Shown one piece after another: positions 36,041-44,742 of a stretch of DNA of 64,000 nt. Position 1 is the stretch's first letter. Every line of letters starts with the position of its first letter. The notes beneath the pieces are model-generated. The model made no database searches, was not told the origin of the DNA, and was given only the letters and a program-made list of their open reading frames with translations. The DNA comes from a virus. Where the stretch lies: the IMG/VR virus record IMGVR_UViG_3300042451_000707, positions 1 to 64,000 of that record. One strand, 5' to 3'. A program made the position numbers and the translations under genes.

Positions 36041-37162
36041 ATGTCAGTAATTCCAGAACCGGAAAGGTCAAAAATTTATACAAGAGTAAAACACTTATTG
36101 GGAGCACCAATTAGAAGTGTTGAGATTGAAGATGAAATGATGGATTCATTAATGGAACTATCTATTCAAGATTACGAACAATATATTTTGAATTGGTTAA
36201 TCGATAGTCAATGGGTTAATTTAGTTAATTTGAATATGACTGAAAAGTCTGTTGCAAATGCTTTAATTACTAGGACTATGGATTTTGAACAACAATTTTC
36301 ATATTCATATTCTAAAATCGTAGGCCTACAATCACAAGGCCCTTGGGTATTAAAGAAAGACTACATAATACTTGAACAAAATAAACAAGATTATGAAATA
36401 CCTGCAGGTCGTGAAATTAATGAAGTATTATGGTTTAGTAATCAACCTTGGACAGCATTTGGACTTGGTGGTGTTGGTGGTTTTGGTGGTGTCGGTTTAG
36501 GAGCGAATGAGGCAGGGTTTGCTCAAATGGGATATCAAGGCTCATATTTTATGATGTCCGGATTTGACTATTTGATAAGAATGCAAGAAGCAAATATATT
36601 AAATAGAATACTTGGGGGTTCCCTTACTTATAGAATTACTGCATTACCGGACGGAAAGAAAAATTTACAACTTTATAACGCTCCGGGTAATAACTTTAAT
36701 TGGAGTCAGTATAGTAACTATGTGGGTAAAGCGGTATGGTATTGGTATTATGATACTACACCTGATAGTAGAGCAGATTGTTTAAAGAACAATCCTGACG
36801 TTATTAAATTACCGACAGATGTTCCACTTGAGGAGTTAACTTGGTCTGATTTAAATGTTCCTGCAAAACAATGGGTTAGAAGATGGTTCACCGCATACGT
36901 TAAAGAAACATTGGGTAGAGTTAGAGGAAAGTATAGTGGTAATTTAAAAACACCTGATTCCGAAATCACGATGGATTATACAAGTTTATTAACTGAGGGT
37001 AAAGATGAAAAAACAAAGTTGATGGAAGAACTCACTGGTCCTGAAGGTTGGTTAACAAGATTAAGACCTGAGAAAGTGATGGAGAAAGAAGCATTACTTG
37101 CTGAAAATTTAAACAAACAAATGAAATTTAGAGCAATGCCTCGTCAAATATATGTAATTTAA
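36041..37162 (+). CDS. 13: Neck protein, gp13-like
   Basis: This 373-aa protein has the gp13 neck signature near the start (YTRVKHLLGAPIRSVEIEDE and helical residues after it), where T4 gp13 (309 aa) also opens with an LGAP motif. An unusual glycine-rich stretch (GLGGVGGFGGVGLG, about 146-160) interrupts the middle. The C-terminal half is helix-rich (WVRRWFTAYVKETLGRVRG). gp13 helps close the head and dock the tail with gp14. It lies on the opposite strand from the gp14/gp15/sheath genes, a rearrangement relative to T4. It has its own promoter-like motif. Confidence 0.8.
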   Translation: MSVIPEPERSKIYTRVKHLLGAPIRSVEIEDEMMDSLMELSIQDYEQYILNWLIDSQWVNLVNLNMTEKSVANALITRTMDFEQQFSYSYSKIVGLQSQGPWVLKKDYIILEQNKQDYEIPAGREINEVLWFSNQPWTAFGLGGVGGFGGVGLGANEAGFAQMGYQGSYFMMSGFDYLIRMQEANILNRILGGSLTYRITALPDGKKNLQLYNAPGNNFNWSQYSNYVGKAVWYWYYDTTPDSRADCLKNNPDVIKLPTDVPLEELTWSDLNVPAKQWVRRWFTAYVKETLGRVRGKYSGNLKTPDSEITMDYTSLLTEGKDEKTKLMEELTGPEGWLTRLRPEKVMEKEALLAENLNKQMKFRAMPRQIYVI

Positions 37163-37165
37163 TTT

Positions 37166-37501
37166 ATGGGAATTTTAAGAACAATACCTTCAAAAAGATT
37201 AATTAACGGAGAATTTATTGAAACCTCTGAGGTTGCCGTAATATCCGAAAGTGAATATAAAACAAGTGGTGAAGGTTGTATAGTGGTTAGAAATGTGTTG
37301 AAATCTGTGATAATATTAGATTCGACAACTACAGACCACATCGTGGTTAAATCAATGACTGATGTCACAATAAAACCCGATGTGGGTAAAATAGATGAAG
37401 AATTCGATGAAGTGGTTGCCGACAAATATGCTTGTATTGAATTTAGATTTTGTGCCGGCAACTGGTATATTTTATCGAGTGACGGTTTAAAGGGTTCCTA
37501 A
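37166..37501 (+). CDS. Small hypothetical protein, partner of gp13 gene
   Basis: This 111-aa protein of unknown family is beta-rich (EVAVISESEY, GEGCIVVRNVLKSVIIL, DHIVVKSMTDVTIKP), with an acidic helix and a C-terminal FRFCAGNWYILSS strand pair, perhaps a small beta-barrel. It starts three bases after the gp13 stop, so the two are likely co-translated. It ends 15 nt into the convergent polymerase gene. The opposite-strand frame over the same bases is Ser/Thr-rich and lacks context, so the plus frame is chosen. A head or neck decoration role is possible. Confidence 0.6.
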   Translation: MGILRTIPSKRLINGEFIETSEVAVISESEYKTSGEGCIVVRNVLKSVIILDSTTTDHIVVKSMTDVTIKPDVGKIDEEFDEVVADKYACIEFRFCAGNWYILSSDGLKGS

Positions 37502-40213
37502 TAATTTTTCTTTCCATCCCTCTTCCGCCAAATCATACATATAGTATGGGTTCAAACCTCTTTTTTCCCAATATAACATTTCAGCATCACTAATTTTAAA
37601 AACATCTTCCTCTAATCTATCTTGGTCTGATTCTTCAAATGGTTCGCCATTAATTAATTCACATTGTGCGGTGGTAAAGATACCTCTTTTATCCGGTTCA
37701 TTAACAATTAAGTTATTTCTCACTTCTTCTTTGAAACAAACCAATAATGGTTCAATTCTCTTATTAAAAGTTGTGATAGCTCTTGGAACATTATAATCAC
37801 CAGTCAAATCAGGATTATTATCCAAAATATCTTTATCTAACATATAACAATTTATTTGAACCCCATCTCCCTTTTTCTGAACGTCTCCGTGCGATGCTTT
37901 AACACCATTATTAACATACATTATTACATCACCCAAACTCACCTTTAAATTCGATGCCATTGCTAATTCCATATGAGCCATTCTACTCATACTATTACCC
38001 GCCTTAGTCTTCTCTGTTAATCGTTTTTTATAATCTTCGATAGTTAACTTCACCTTTGCTCTTTGAGCTATCTTACTTAAAGGAATTTGTTTATCATAAA
38101 TCTTTTGTAGATACTCATAATAATATTCAACAAATGACTTACCATCACCCTCCAATAACATTTTGATACCCTTATCCAAAAACGCCTCAATATACAATGG
38201 TAATTTTTTAGATTTGATACTATTACCCGTCAATTTGATTTTACCTTTAGCGTCCATAACCGCATAGTTCTTACGAGCCAAGTTAATACAAGACGGCCAA
38301 ACACCATCCGTATCTAACGCCATTTCACCTCTCATAAAGATATCGTTATATTCCGCAACATCAGCTTCGGGGCCATAATATTCTTTACCTAACTTAACTT
38401 TCCAATTTAATCCACGACCAACATAAACTCGGTCTTTTGCTTCAGGTGGGGTAGAGAAGTTCACACCGTCCGTATCCATCACCAATGGAACATATCCTTT
38501 AGTCATAAAGAATACAATCATTTGACGAAGATATTGTCGACCAGTACAAGTGATTTGTTCTCCCATATACATATCACCCCAAGCAAATACCTGTGGTGCC
38601 GATAATGCACCAAACATTGAGTTAATGAATATCTTAATCGGTAATTGCTTGTTACCATAAGACTCGGATTTCTTCTTATCGGTTTCATAATATTCTTCCG
38701 CAAGTTGTTTGTATTTAATACGAGTGTTACGGAAATAAGTTAACATTCCTTTCATCGCACCAGTAACATCACAATCAGGAAACACATCGTGAACCAACTG
38801 AATTGATGGATATAGAGACGAGAAGTCAAGTTTAAGAACATCCTTGGAGTATCCCACTTTAAGTAATCTTGAAAGACCTCCCACGAAGTCTGTTTTACCT
38901 TGTTTCGCCGGGATAGCCAATCCATGTTTATAAGACCAAGCCAACATCAACATCTTCCAAAGTGTGGCAGTTCCCATAGTAGAAACTCTCTCATAGGTTG
39001 TTGGAATCATCGCCGCAAGTAAGAATGAACCTTGATTAAACTCTTGGTCAACTTTTAAGGTTTCATCCAAGTCATCGTCGAGATATCTCTCCACAAGGTT
39101 GTCTCCGGTTGTCTTAACATAAACATCTTTTCTACCTTCACATATCTCATCAATCTTTGGGTCTTGTCCTACTTTTCGGTAATTACCATTTTGGGTGTTT
39201 AACCAATACTCTTCTTTTTTTACATAGAATGGCCCAATATCCAAGTGGTCAATATAAACCCGACTTGGTGATTCGGCATTGATGTATTTGGTAATATACT
39301 TCAAACCTGCAGCCTTGATACTTGAGTTGATTGCTTGAGCCCTACGAACCGCATGGATAATATCGATAACATTGTAACCCCAAATTGAAGTTTGAGTAAA
39401 ATTCTCAACCTCATTTGCTAATTTCAACATACCATCTTTTCTTGTAAATGAATGGTCGGGGTGTAATGACCTACATATTTTCTTGGGGTCAATTCCCAAG
39501 ATATTACATCTTTCAAATATCCAATGCCAGTCGAAGTTTGCTGAATTATATCCTCCAATGATACTTGGTTTGAGTTCGTTGATGACCTTAAAGAATTCAA
39601 TGATGGCGTTCTTTTCTTCCGCCTCATCCATACATTCAATAACTTTGTGGTATCCTTTATTGGTTTTGATTCCAATCATAAATATACGACCATCCTTTGG
39701 TTCAAGAGCGGTCGTCTCTAAGTCGAATACAAGACGGGTAACCTCATCGTAGTTCTCAAATCCTTTGAAAAGTCTTTTCTCTTTGGAGATTAAGTATTGT
39801 TCCACCGGAGGTAAAATCATAACCCTATCTTTGGTCTTTTCTCCCCACGGGTCACAACCACCCTCTCTAAAAAATTGAATGAGTTCTCGGTATCCTTTAA
39901 GAGATTTAACGATATATGTTAATCCTTTTTCTAATCTTTCATTACCTTGTGTTTGTAATTTTTCTATAACAATACCATGTTTGGTCATTGCTTCTTTCTG
40001 AGCACCTTTGGAGTCATTGTAGAATTTAATTCCACGCAAATCTCCAACCCAAGCGAATGGGGTAAATGTGTCTTTACGGATTTCTTTTCCTTTTCCAGGT
40101 ATCTCCTTGATTTTGTATATACAATTTTCACGATAATCGTATTCAATTGCTACAATAAATTCTTCAGGGTCGTTACCATGTAAGAATGCTTCTATTTCTT
40201 CGTTTGATATCAT
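37487..40213 (-). CDS. 43: Family B DNA polymerase, gp43-like
   Basis: This is the replicative DNA polymerase with proofreading, 908 aa (T4 gp43 is 898). Exonuclease motif I is VFDLETTAL (D164, E166), and GYNSANFDWH is the second exonuclease motif. Polymerase motif A is LDFSSLYPS (D463), motif B is KIFINSMFGAL (around 527-537), and motif C is MDTDGVNF (D580, D582), where the usual DTDS is DTDG. The C-terminus is mixed. The gene is separate from the main replication operon and convergent with the gp13 block. A hairpin lies about 30 nt before its ATG. It ends 15 nt inside the 3' end of the opposite-strand 111-aa gene. Confidence 0.96.
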   Translation of the reverse strand: MISNEEIEAFLHGNDPEEFIVAIEYDYRENCIYKIKEIPGKGKEIRKDTFTPFAWVGDLRGIKFYNDSKGAQKEAMTKHGIVIEKLQTQGNERLEKGLTYIVKSLKGYRELIQFFREGGCDPWGEKTKDRVMILPPVEQYLISKEKRLFKGFENYDEVTRLVFDLETTALEPKDGRIFMIGIKTNKGYHKVIECMDEAEEKNAIIEFFKVINELKPSIIGGYNSANFDWHWIFERCNILGIDPKKICRSLHPDHSFTRKDGMLKLANEVENFTQTSIWGYNVIDIIHAVRRAQAINSSIKAAGLKYITKYINAESPSRVYIDHLDIGPFYVKKEEYWLNTQNGNYRKVGQDPKIDEICEGRKDVYVKTTGDNLVERYLDDDLDETLKVDQEFNQGSFLLAAMIPTTYERVSTMGTATLWKMLMLAWSYKHGLAIPAKQGKTDFVGGLSRLLKVGYSKDVLKLDFSSLYPSIQLVHDVFPDCDVTGAMKGMLTYFRNTRIKYKQLAEEYYETDKKKSESYGNKQLPIKIFINSMFGALSAPQVFAWGDMYMGEQITCTGRQYLRQMIVFFMTKGYVPLVMDTDGVNFSTPPEAKDRVYVGRGLNWKVKLGKEYYGPEADVAEYNDIFMRGEMALDTDGVWPSCINLARKNYAVMDAKGKIKLTGNSIKSKKLPLYIEAFLDKGIKMLLEGDGKSFVEYYYEYLQKIYDKQIPLSKIAQRAKVKLTIEDYKKRLTEKTKAGNSMSRMAHMELAMASNLKVSLGDVIMYVNNGVKASHGDVQKKGDGVQINCYMLDKDILDNNPDLTGDYNVPRAITTFNKRIEPLLVCFKEEVRNNLIVNEPDKRGIFTTAQCELINGEPFEESDQDRLEEDVFKISDAEMLYWEKRGLNPYYMYDLAEEGWKEKLLGTL

Positions 40214-40241
40214 ATTTTATAATTTTGAGTGGTTCATTAGC

Positions 40242-40259
40242 TTTCACACCATCGTGAAA
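40242..40259 (-). promoter_or_regulatory. Leader hairpin in front of the DNA polymerase gene
   Basis: A perfect 6-bp stem, TTTCAC/GTGAAA, with a six-base loop lies about 30 nt before the polymerase ATG. T4 gp43 is known to bind a hairpin in its own leader; this could be an equivalent, but that is inference. Confidence 0.35.
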
Positions 40260-40304
40260 TTTACCTTTCTCTCTAAATATAAAATAAAATTTTTAGTAAT
40301 CAAA

Positions 40305-40682
40305 CTAGCAACAAGCTGTTTCCGAAATAAAACTTGGTTGGATATTGATGTATAATTTTTCTCTGATTGGTAGTATTAAATTTCCCTCGTCGTTCTTTAT
40401 AAGAAATTCCCCAATATACCTTCCGGGTGTATTTGTATCTCTTGAACTGAATTGGAAATAAACATAATATTCAGGAGGAGAACCTTCAGGTAATATTAAA
40501 GGAACAATCCCACAAGGTGCTGAAACTATTTTTGGAACACCGGTTTCAACATCAATCATTGTAAAGAAGATTGTAGATACTTCTAAATCTTGCATCAATT
40601 GTTGATACCCTGCTCGACCGTCCTTTACGACCATCATTTTCAAAACGGGTAAGGTTGCTCGTTCCTTGATATAAAACTCCAT
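40305..40682 (-). CDS. Small Ig-like (BppU-like) structural protein candidate
   Basis: This 125-aa beta-rich protein follows the pattern of Ig-like upper baseplate N-terminal domains (BppU-like): a first strand (ATLPVLKMMVVKDG), a middle pair (STIFFTMIDVETG, EYYVYFQFSS), a TPGRYIGEFLIKNDEGN turn and a closing IREKLYINI strand. It ends in a double cysteine. It has its own extended TATTTATAATAAAA motif, typical of late genes here. It lies alone between polymerase and the RHH/HNH pair. A virion attachment role is a plausible guess. Confidence 0.5.
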   Translation of the reverse strand: MEFYIKERATLPVLKMMVVKDGRAGYQQLMQDLEVSTIFFTMIDVETGVPKIVSAPCGIVPLILPEGSPPEYYVYFQFSSRDTNTPGRYIGEFLIKNDEGNLILPIREKLYINIQPSFISETACC

Positions 40683-40697
40683 TTAATTTGTTTTTAT

Positions 40698-40705
40698 TAT
40701 AAATA
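40698..40705 (-). promoter_or_regulatory. TATTTATA promoter-like motif upstream of the 125-aa gene
   Basis: The minus strand reads AAGTATTTATAATAAAAAC, the best match to the consensus in the window, 15 nt before the ATG. Confidence 0.6.
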
Positions 40706-40741
40706 CTTGACTTACTGAAAATATTTAATTATTATTATTTG

Positions 40742-40757
40742 GTATGACTTTTCATAC
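40742..40757 (+). promoter_or_regulatory. Inverted repeat upstream of RHH gene 2 (operator candidate)
   Basis: GTATGA and TCATAC form a perfect inverted repeat with a four-base spacer, 21 nt before the RHH gene start and next to its promoter-like motif. RHH proteins commonly bind such repeats. Confidence 0.4.
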
Positions 40758-40766
40758 TTTACAAGA

Positions 40767-40774
40767 TATTTATA
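40767..40774 (+). promoter_or_regulatory. TATTTATA promoter-like motif upstream of RHH gene 2
   Basis: AAGATATTTATATTATATG: the octamer ends four bases before the start codon, so a transcript starting here would be almost leaderless. Confidence 0.4.
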
Positions 40775-40778
40775 TTAT

Positions 40779-40931
40779 ATGAAACCAAGAAAAAAAGAAG
40801 AAGAAAAAAAAGTTAAATTCGCAATTAGTTTAGACCCTAAATTATTTAAACGAATGGAGGATGAAATAATAAATAAATCAGGACTGATTGAAAAATTATT
40901 AAAAGAGTATTATGGAAAAAAAGATTTGTAG
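40779..40931 (+). CDS. Small ribbon-helix-helix-type protein 2
   Basis: This 50-aa frame starts at ATG 40779. After a Lys/Glu-rich N-terminus comes the RHH order: a strand (KVKFAISLDP), helix 1 (KLFKRMEDEII) and helix 2 (SGLIEKLLKEYY). Helix 2 runs on as GKKDL. Its stop lies inside the HNH gene, overlapping it by 20 nt in another frame, so the pair is translationally coupled. Like RHH gene 1 it is preceded by an inverted repeat and the TATTTATA motif. Likely a DNA-binding regulator; target unknown. Confidence 0.65.
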   Translation: MKPRKKEEEKKVKFAISLDPKLFKRMEDEIINKSGLIEKLLKEYYGKKDL

Positions 40932-41709
40932 TAAATGTAAAGAAGAAAAAAATTTATGTGATTTTAATAAATGTTCGAGAAGTAAATTGGGGGTACAATC
41001 TTCATGTAAAGAATGTCGTAGAAAAAATAGAAAAAAAACATTTGAAAAAGATAAAATACGTCATCAGAAATGGAAAACCAATAATAACGATTATGTGAAA
41101 GAATATAACAAAAAGTATTATATTGATAACATTGAAAAAATTAAAGAAACCCAATTAAATTATTACGAAAAAAATAAACAAACTATTAGTAATTGGAGCA
41201 AACATCACTATACCAATAATCGTGAAAAAATTAAGGATAGATGTAAAATCTATAGAATTAAAAATAAAGAAAAAATAAAACTTTACTTCATAGAATACAG
41301 ATTAAATAATCAATTAAAAATTAAAGAAAAAAAGATAAAATTTAAGGAAAAAAATCCAAATTATCATACAGATTATTCTAAAAAACGAAGAAAATTAGAC
41401 ATTAATTACAAATTAACGATAATGGTTAGAGGTAGAGTTAATAAGTTTCTCAAATCAAAAAATATAACAAAAACCAATAAAACATTTGATATCGTTGGTT
41501 GTACTCCCGAATTTCTTAAAGAACATTTAGAACAACAATTCACGGAAGGAATGTCTTGGGATAATCAGGGTAAATGGCACATTGACCACATCATTCCACT
41601 ATCATCAGCAAAAACCGAAGAAGAAATTTATAAACTTTGTCATTATACAAATCTTCAACCACTATGGGCTGAAGATAATTTGAATAAAGGTTGTAAAATA
41701 TTAAATTAA
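40912..41709 (+). CDS. HNH endonuclease (free-standing homing type)
   Basis: This 265-aa protein has an N-terminal zinc-finger-like block (CSKCKEEKNLCDF, then CKECRRK) and a long Lys/Asn-rich helical middle. The C-terminal HNH core contains KWHIDHIIPLSSA and HYTNLQPLWAEDN, with the His/Asn catalytic set. This layout is that of free-standing phage homing endonucleases. It lies on the plus strand beside minus-strand genes and overlaps the RHH gene start. Its stop overlaps the following convergent glycosyltransferase stop by four bases. The coding composition is more A/Lys-rich than the neighbours, consistent with recent arrival. Confidence 0.88.
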   Translation: MEKKICSKCKEEKNLCDFNKCSRSKLGVQSSCKECRRKNRKKTFEKDKIRHQKWKTNNNDYVKEYNKKYYIDNIEKIKETQLNYYEKNKQTISNWSKHHYTNNREKIKDRCKIYRIKNKEKIKLYFIEYRLNNQLKIKEKKIKFKEKNPNYHTDYSKKRRKLDINYKLTIMVRGRVNKFLKSKNITKTNKTFDIVGCTPEFLKEHLEQQFTEGMSWDNQGKWHIDHIIPLSSAKTEEEIYKLCHYTNLQPLWAEDNLNKGCKILN

Positions 41710-43391
41710 GATTCTTTTCTTAATTCTGCAGAATAAAATTCATATCGGTGGTGTTCTATTGGTGTTAATAATAACAATCCAGGGTTTATATTACCTTTTA
41801 CTGTTTCTTGGTAAGAATATGACATGAGGGTTTGTTCATAAGGATGGGCCCATTTAGTTTCTAAATAACACTTATAATTACCTTCTTTTGTTAATACAAT
41901 TGGCCAATTACACAAATAGATTTCACCATTAATATACGGTAACCCTTTATGAGTTTGAATGTTTTTAAATTTAGTTCTTGGTGCATTTGGGTCTAAACCT
42001 TGAATGGGTAAAGTAGGTTTTTCAGGGAAAAGTTCTCTTCTCTTGTCTTGAGGTAGATTATACCATGAAAATTGAATATCGTTCGAACCGTAGAATTCAC
42101 TAAAAGATAATTTTAAAAAATCAAAATTTTCTTTTTTAATAATTTCTAATGATTTCTGATAAAGATTATCAACATATCGATTAAACCCATTTCGACATAC
42201 TTCACCTTTTTTTGGATATAAATTCATATCATCTTCGAACCAATAATAAAAATCTAAATCAGTTTCGTTAAAATGTTCTGCAACAAACACTCTACCCCCA
42301 ACAATTCCTAAATTATCTTTTTTAATGTGTTCAAAACCATATTCTTCACAAAGTTCTTGGTATCTTGGTGTTGTTGTTAAATCAGTTGAATTATCAAGTA
42401 AAAACTTTTTTGGTTTAAGAATAAAGTCCTTATCATATTCCAACATTGACTTAACTAAGGTTTCAAATTGGTTTGGACTATTAAATGTTATCACATAAAG
42501 ACCCACATTATCAATACTTGTTTTTGATGATTTATTTATCTTAACAAACTCTTCATTATATCGTTTAAGTTCCTCAAAAAACGGCCAAACAAGACCATTA
42601 CCTTCAATATCGTACTTGTAAATTAAATTTGGGTAGGTGTGCGTTAATATTGTGAAAAAACATTCATCAGCCCCCATATAACCACTTTTTAAAGTATTTT
42701 CCATAATAGAATAATACAATGTATTAAGTTGATGTATTACATCTTTTTCTCCACCAAAAAAACCTCCACGACAAACATAACCAACATACTCAGTATTACA
42801 ATATTTTGCCATTGCCGTTCTTTCAAATCCATGTATTTCAGTATTACCTTCATATGGATATGCTAAATGAACATATTTTATATCTTTTTGAGACATAAAA
42901 TTACCTAAATTATTTAAAACTAAATCTTTTTGGAAGTACCCTTTATTTACGGTATTTGTTAATCCACCGTCTATCCAATAGAAATACTTACTATTAAATG
43001 GATTAGTAATTGCCGAATCATTTAACATAAACATTTTGGTAAACATCATTGCGTTATACGATTCTAATGCCGCTTGAGGGGATTCTCGTAACCATCCGGC
43101 TTGAGATAACCAATTCTCATTTTTTCTAATTTCTTGAATCTTACTAAAGAAAGGGTTCCAAGTTTCAAAATCACTTACTTCTTTAATGAAAATTCGTGTT
43201 GGTTTATCCGCACGAATTTTTTCAACTTCAGATTTTAATTCGGATGGTATCCAAATACACATTTGAACATCTACCTCTAACATTTCAAAAAAACGTTCTT
43301 TATAGTAATTAAAATCTCTTTTTGCCCAAGAGTTCAAATGTTCTCGACCTAAATCCCAAAGACCGGTAACAATAGTAATATCCGTATTCAT
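41706..43391 (-). CDS. Two-domain glycosyltransferase (HtrL/YibB-like N-term plus GT-A domain)
   Basis: This 561-aa protein appears to have two parts. Residues 1-285 (ITIVTGLWDLGR, then KYFYWIDGGLT and GGFFGGEKDV) resemble HtrL/YibB/WlaTC-type glycosyltransferase-like proteins. Residues 290-561 open with VGLYVITFNSPNQFETLVKS and contain YYWFEDDMNLYP, a GT-A (GT2-like) DxD site. It is the last gene of the seven-gene glycan cassette. It would transfer sugars from nucleotide donors; donor and acceptor are unknown. Confidence 0.75.
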   Translation of the reverse strand: MNTDITIVTGLWDLGREHLNSWAKRDFNYYKERFFEMLEVDVQMCIWIPSELKSEVEKIRADKPTRIFIKEVSDFETWNPFFSKIQEIRKNENWLSQAGWLRESPQAALESYNAMMFTKMFMLNDSAITNPFNSKYFYWIDGGLTNTVNKGYFQKDLVLNNLGNFMSQKDIKYVHLAYPYEGNTEIHGFERTAMAKYCNTEYVGYVCRGGFFGGEKDVIHQLNTLYYSIMENTLKSGYMGADECFFTILTHTYPNLIYKYDIEGNGLVWPFFEELKRYNEEFVKINKSSKTSIDNVGLYVITFNSPNQFETLVKSMLEYDKDFILKPKKFLLDNSTDLTTTPRYQELCEEYGFEHIKKDNLGIVGGRVFVAEHFNETDLDFYYWFEDDMNLYPKKGEVCRNGFNRYVDNLYQKSLEIIKKENFDFLKLSFSEFYGSNDIQFSWYNLPQDKRRELFPEKPTLPIQGLDPNAPRTKFKNIQTHKGLPYINGEIYLCNWPIVLTKEGNYKCYLETKWAHPYEQTLMSYSYQETVKGNINPGLLLLTPIEHHRYEFYSAELRKES

Positions 43392-43400
43392 ATAAATTAT

Positions 43401-44006
43401 TTATTGTTTAATTTTACAAGCCCAAACAACTTCTTTAAAATCCTCTTCCATATGTGGAAATAAATTATTTCTTTCACAAGATTCATTAATATCACTGTCT
43501 TGAATTTCCAACCAATTCCAAATTTTATTATTAATATGTTCTTGGAAGTATGTTTCATCAGAGGCGTAATCGTGAGCCATAATCACATCACCAACTTTTA
43601 GATAGTCAGATAATATTCTAAACTCATTCTTTTTATTACCGCCATCACATAATACTAATGTAACTCCTTCGGATGTAATAATATCAATAACTTCTTGACC
43701 GTTTTCTAACTTATCGTATTGGTGGTTGAAGATATTTTCAACTTTTAATTCAATTTTAGAACCTTCATTAACATAATGTCTCAAATATTTCGGGTCATTA
43801 ACATCATAACTAACCAGTCTTGTTGTTTCCAAACCATTATTATCTAATATATCTCTCAACAATAAAGTTAATCCTCCCGATGATGTTCCAATCTCCAAAA
43901 CCTTGACCGGTTTTAATTCTGTAATTAATTTTGTAAATTTTTCTTCAACTGAAATGTGTTGCATTGTTGTTAAATTTCTATAGACAAAAAATCCTGTAAT
44001 ATTCAT
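43401..44006 (-). CDS. SAM-dependent methyltransferase (class I)
   Basis: This 201-aa protein has a Rossmann motif I, KVLEIGTSSGGLTLLL, then a motif II-like VSYDVND and a motif IV region VTLVLCDGGNKKNEF with MAHDYASDE. This layout is close to sugar or cephalosporin-hydroxylase-type class I methyltransferases. It follows the PLOD-like GT gene by one base in the glycan cassette, so sugar O-methylation is the likely job. There is no transmembrane segment. Confidence 0.75.
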   Translation of the reverse strand: MNITGFFVYRNLTTMQHISVEEKFTKLITELKPVKVLEIGTSSGGLTLLLRDILDNNGLETTRLVSYDVNDPKYLRHYVNEGSKIELKVENIFNHQYDKLENGQEVIDIITSEGVTLVLCDGGNKKNEFRILSDYLKVGDVIMAHDYASDETYFQEHINNKIWNWLEIQDSDINESCERNNLFPHMEEDFKEVVWACKIKQ

Positions 44007-44007
44007 A

Positions 44008-44742
44008 TTATATTTTTTTTATTAAGTTTAACGAAAAACTTGAATTATCGTGTATCAAATACGGTTCGGTGTTAAATTTAGTTTTTATAATTTTATTTTC
44101 AATAGTGTAATAAGATTCATCTAACAACGCGGTTGAGAAAAAATACTCACAATTTGAATCTTTATTTAGTTCTTTTATTTTTAAGTGGTAATATTGCCAA
44201 ACTCCTTGGTCGTCCCAAAAATCCAAATCAACATTCAAACAAATTTCTTCTAACTCTTTAATTATTTCATAAAAAGTGTTTGTCTTGGATATTATTGCTC
44301 CTGAGTTTAAATAGAAAAACTCTTTATTGTCAAGTGATTCACCCATCCATTTGGAAACAGCGTCTAAATACGGCCAACAATTTTTTTCAGTTGAGACTGT
44401 AATATCTTTACCCTCATCAATAAATTTGGTAATCATATCATTAGAACTTCTACTAAATTTAGTATCACTATAATCAATATGTGAAAGATATTCATATTTC
44501 CCTAAAATATTCTCCTCAATAAATTTTCGTAAAAGAAATATTTTTCCGTAAACCAAGTCTCTACGTCTTGTAACTCCAACATTTGGTATAGATTCCATAT
44601 GAAATGGGTCAAATTCGTTTGAAAAATTAACGTAAATGTCATTAACGTCACCATCAAAATTAAATTTTTCTTTTAAATTTTCTTGTGATGGTTTTTCACA
44701 ACCATAACAATAATATGTTGTAATTACTGCGTGTTTTTTCAT
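44008..44742 (-). CDS. PLOD-like glycosyltransferase 1
   Basis: This 244-aa protein has the ends of a lysyl-hydroxylase (PLOD)-type glycosyltransferase domain: a DYSDTKF segment near residue 90, then FYLNSGAIISK and DDQGVWQYYHL, with an EPYLIHDNSS closing. In animals this fold adds glucose to galactosyl-hydroxylysine on collagen. The phage also makes collagen-like fibres, but the acceptor here is unknown. It shares its layout with the PLOD-like gene at 45422-46159, suggesting a duplication. Its start overlaps the stop of the upstream FkbM gene by four bases. Confidence 0.7.
   Translation of the reverse strand: MKKHAVITTYYCYGCEKPSQENLKEKFNFDGDVNDIYVNFSNEFDPFHMESIPNVGVTRRRDLVYGKIFLLRKFIEENILGKYEYLSHIDYSDTKFSRSSNDMITKFIDEGKDITVSTEKNCWPYLDAVSKWMGESLDNKEFFYLNSGAIISKTNTFYEIIKELEEICLNVDLDFWDDQGVWQYYHLKIKELNKDSNCEYFFSTALLDESYYTIENKIIKTKFNTEPYLIHDNSSFSLNLIKKI

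Noticed and set aside
37159-37461. A 100-aa minus-strand frame opposite the 111-aa plus gene
   Set aside because: The plus frame follows gp13 by three bases and has a balanced composition. The minus frame is Ser/Thr-rich and lies 26 bases before the polymerase 3' end, without its own context.
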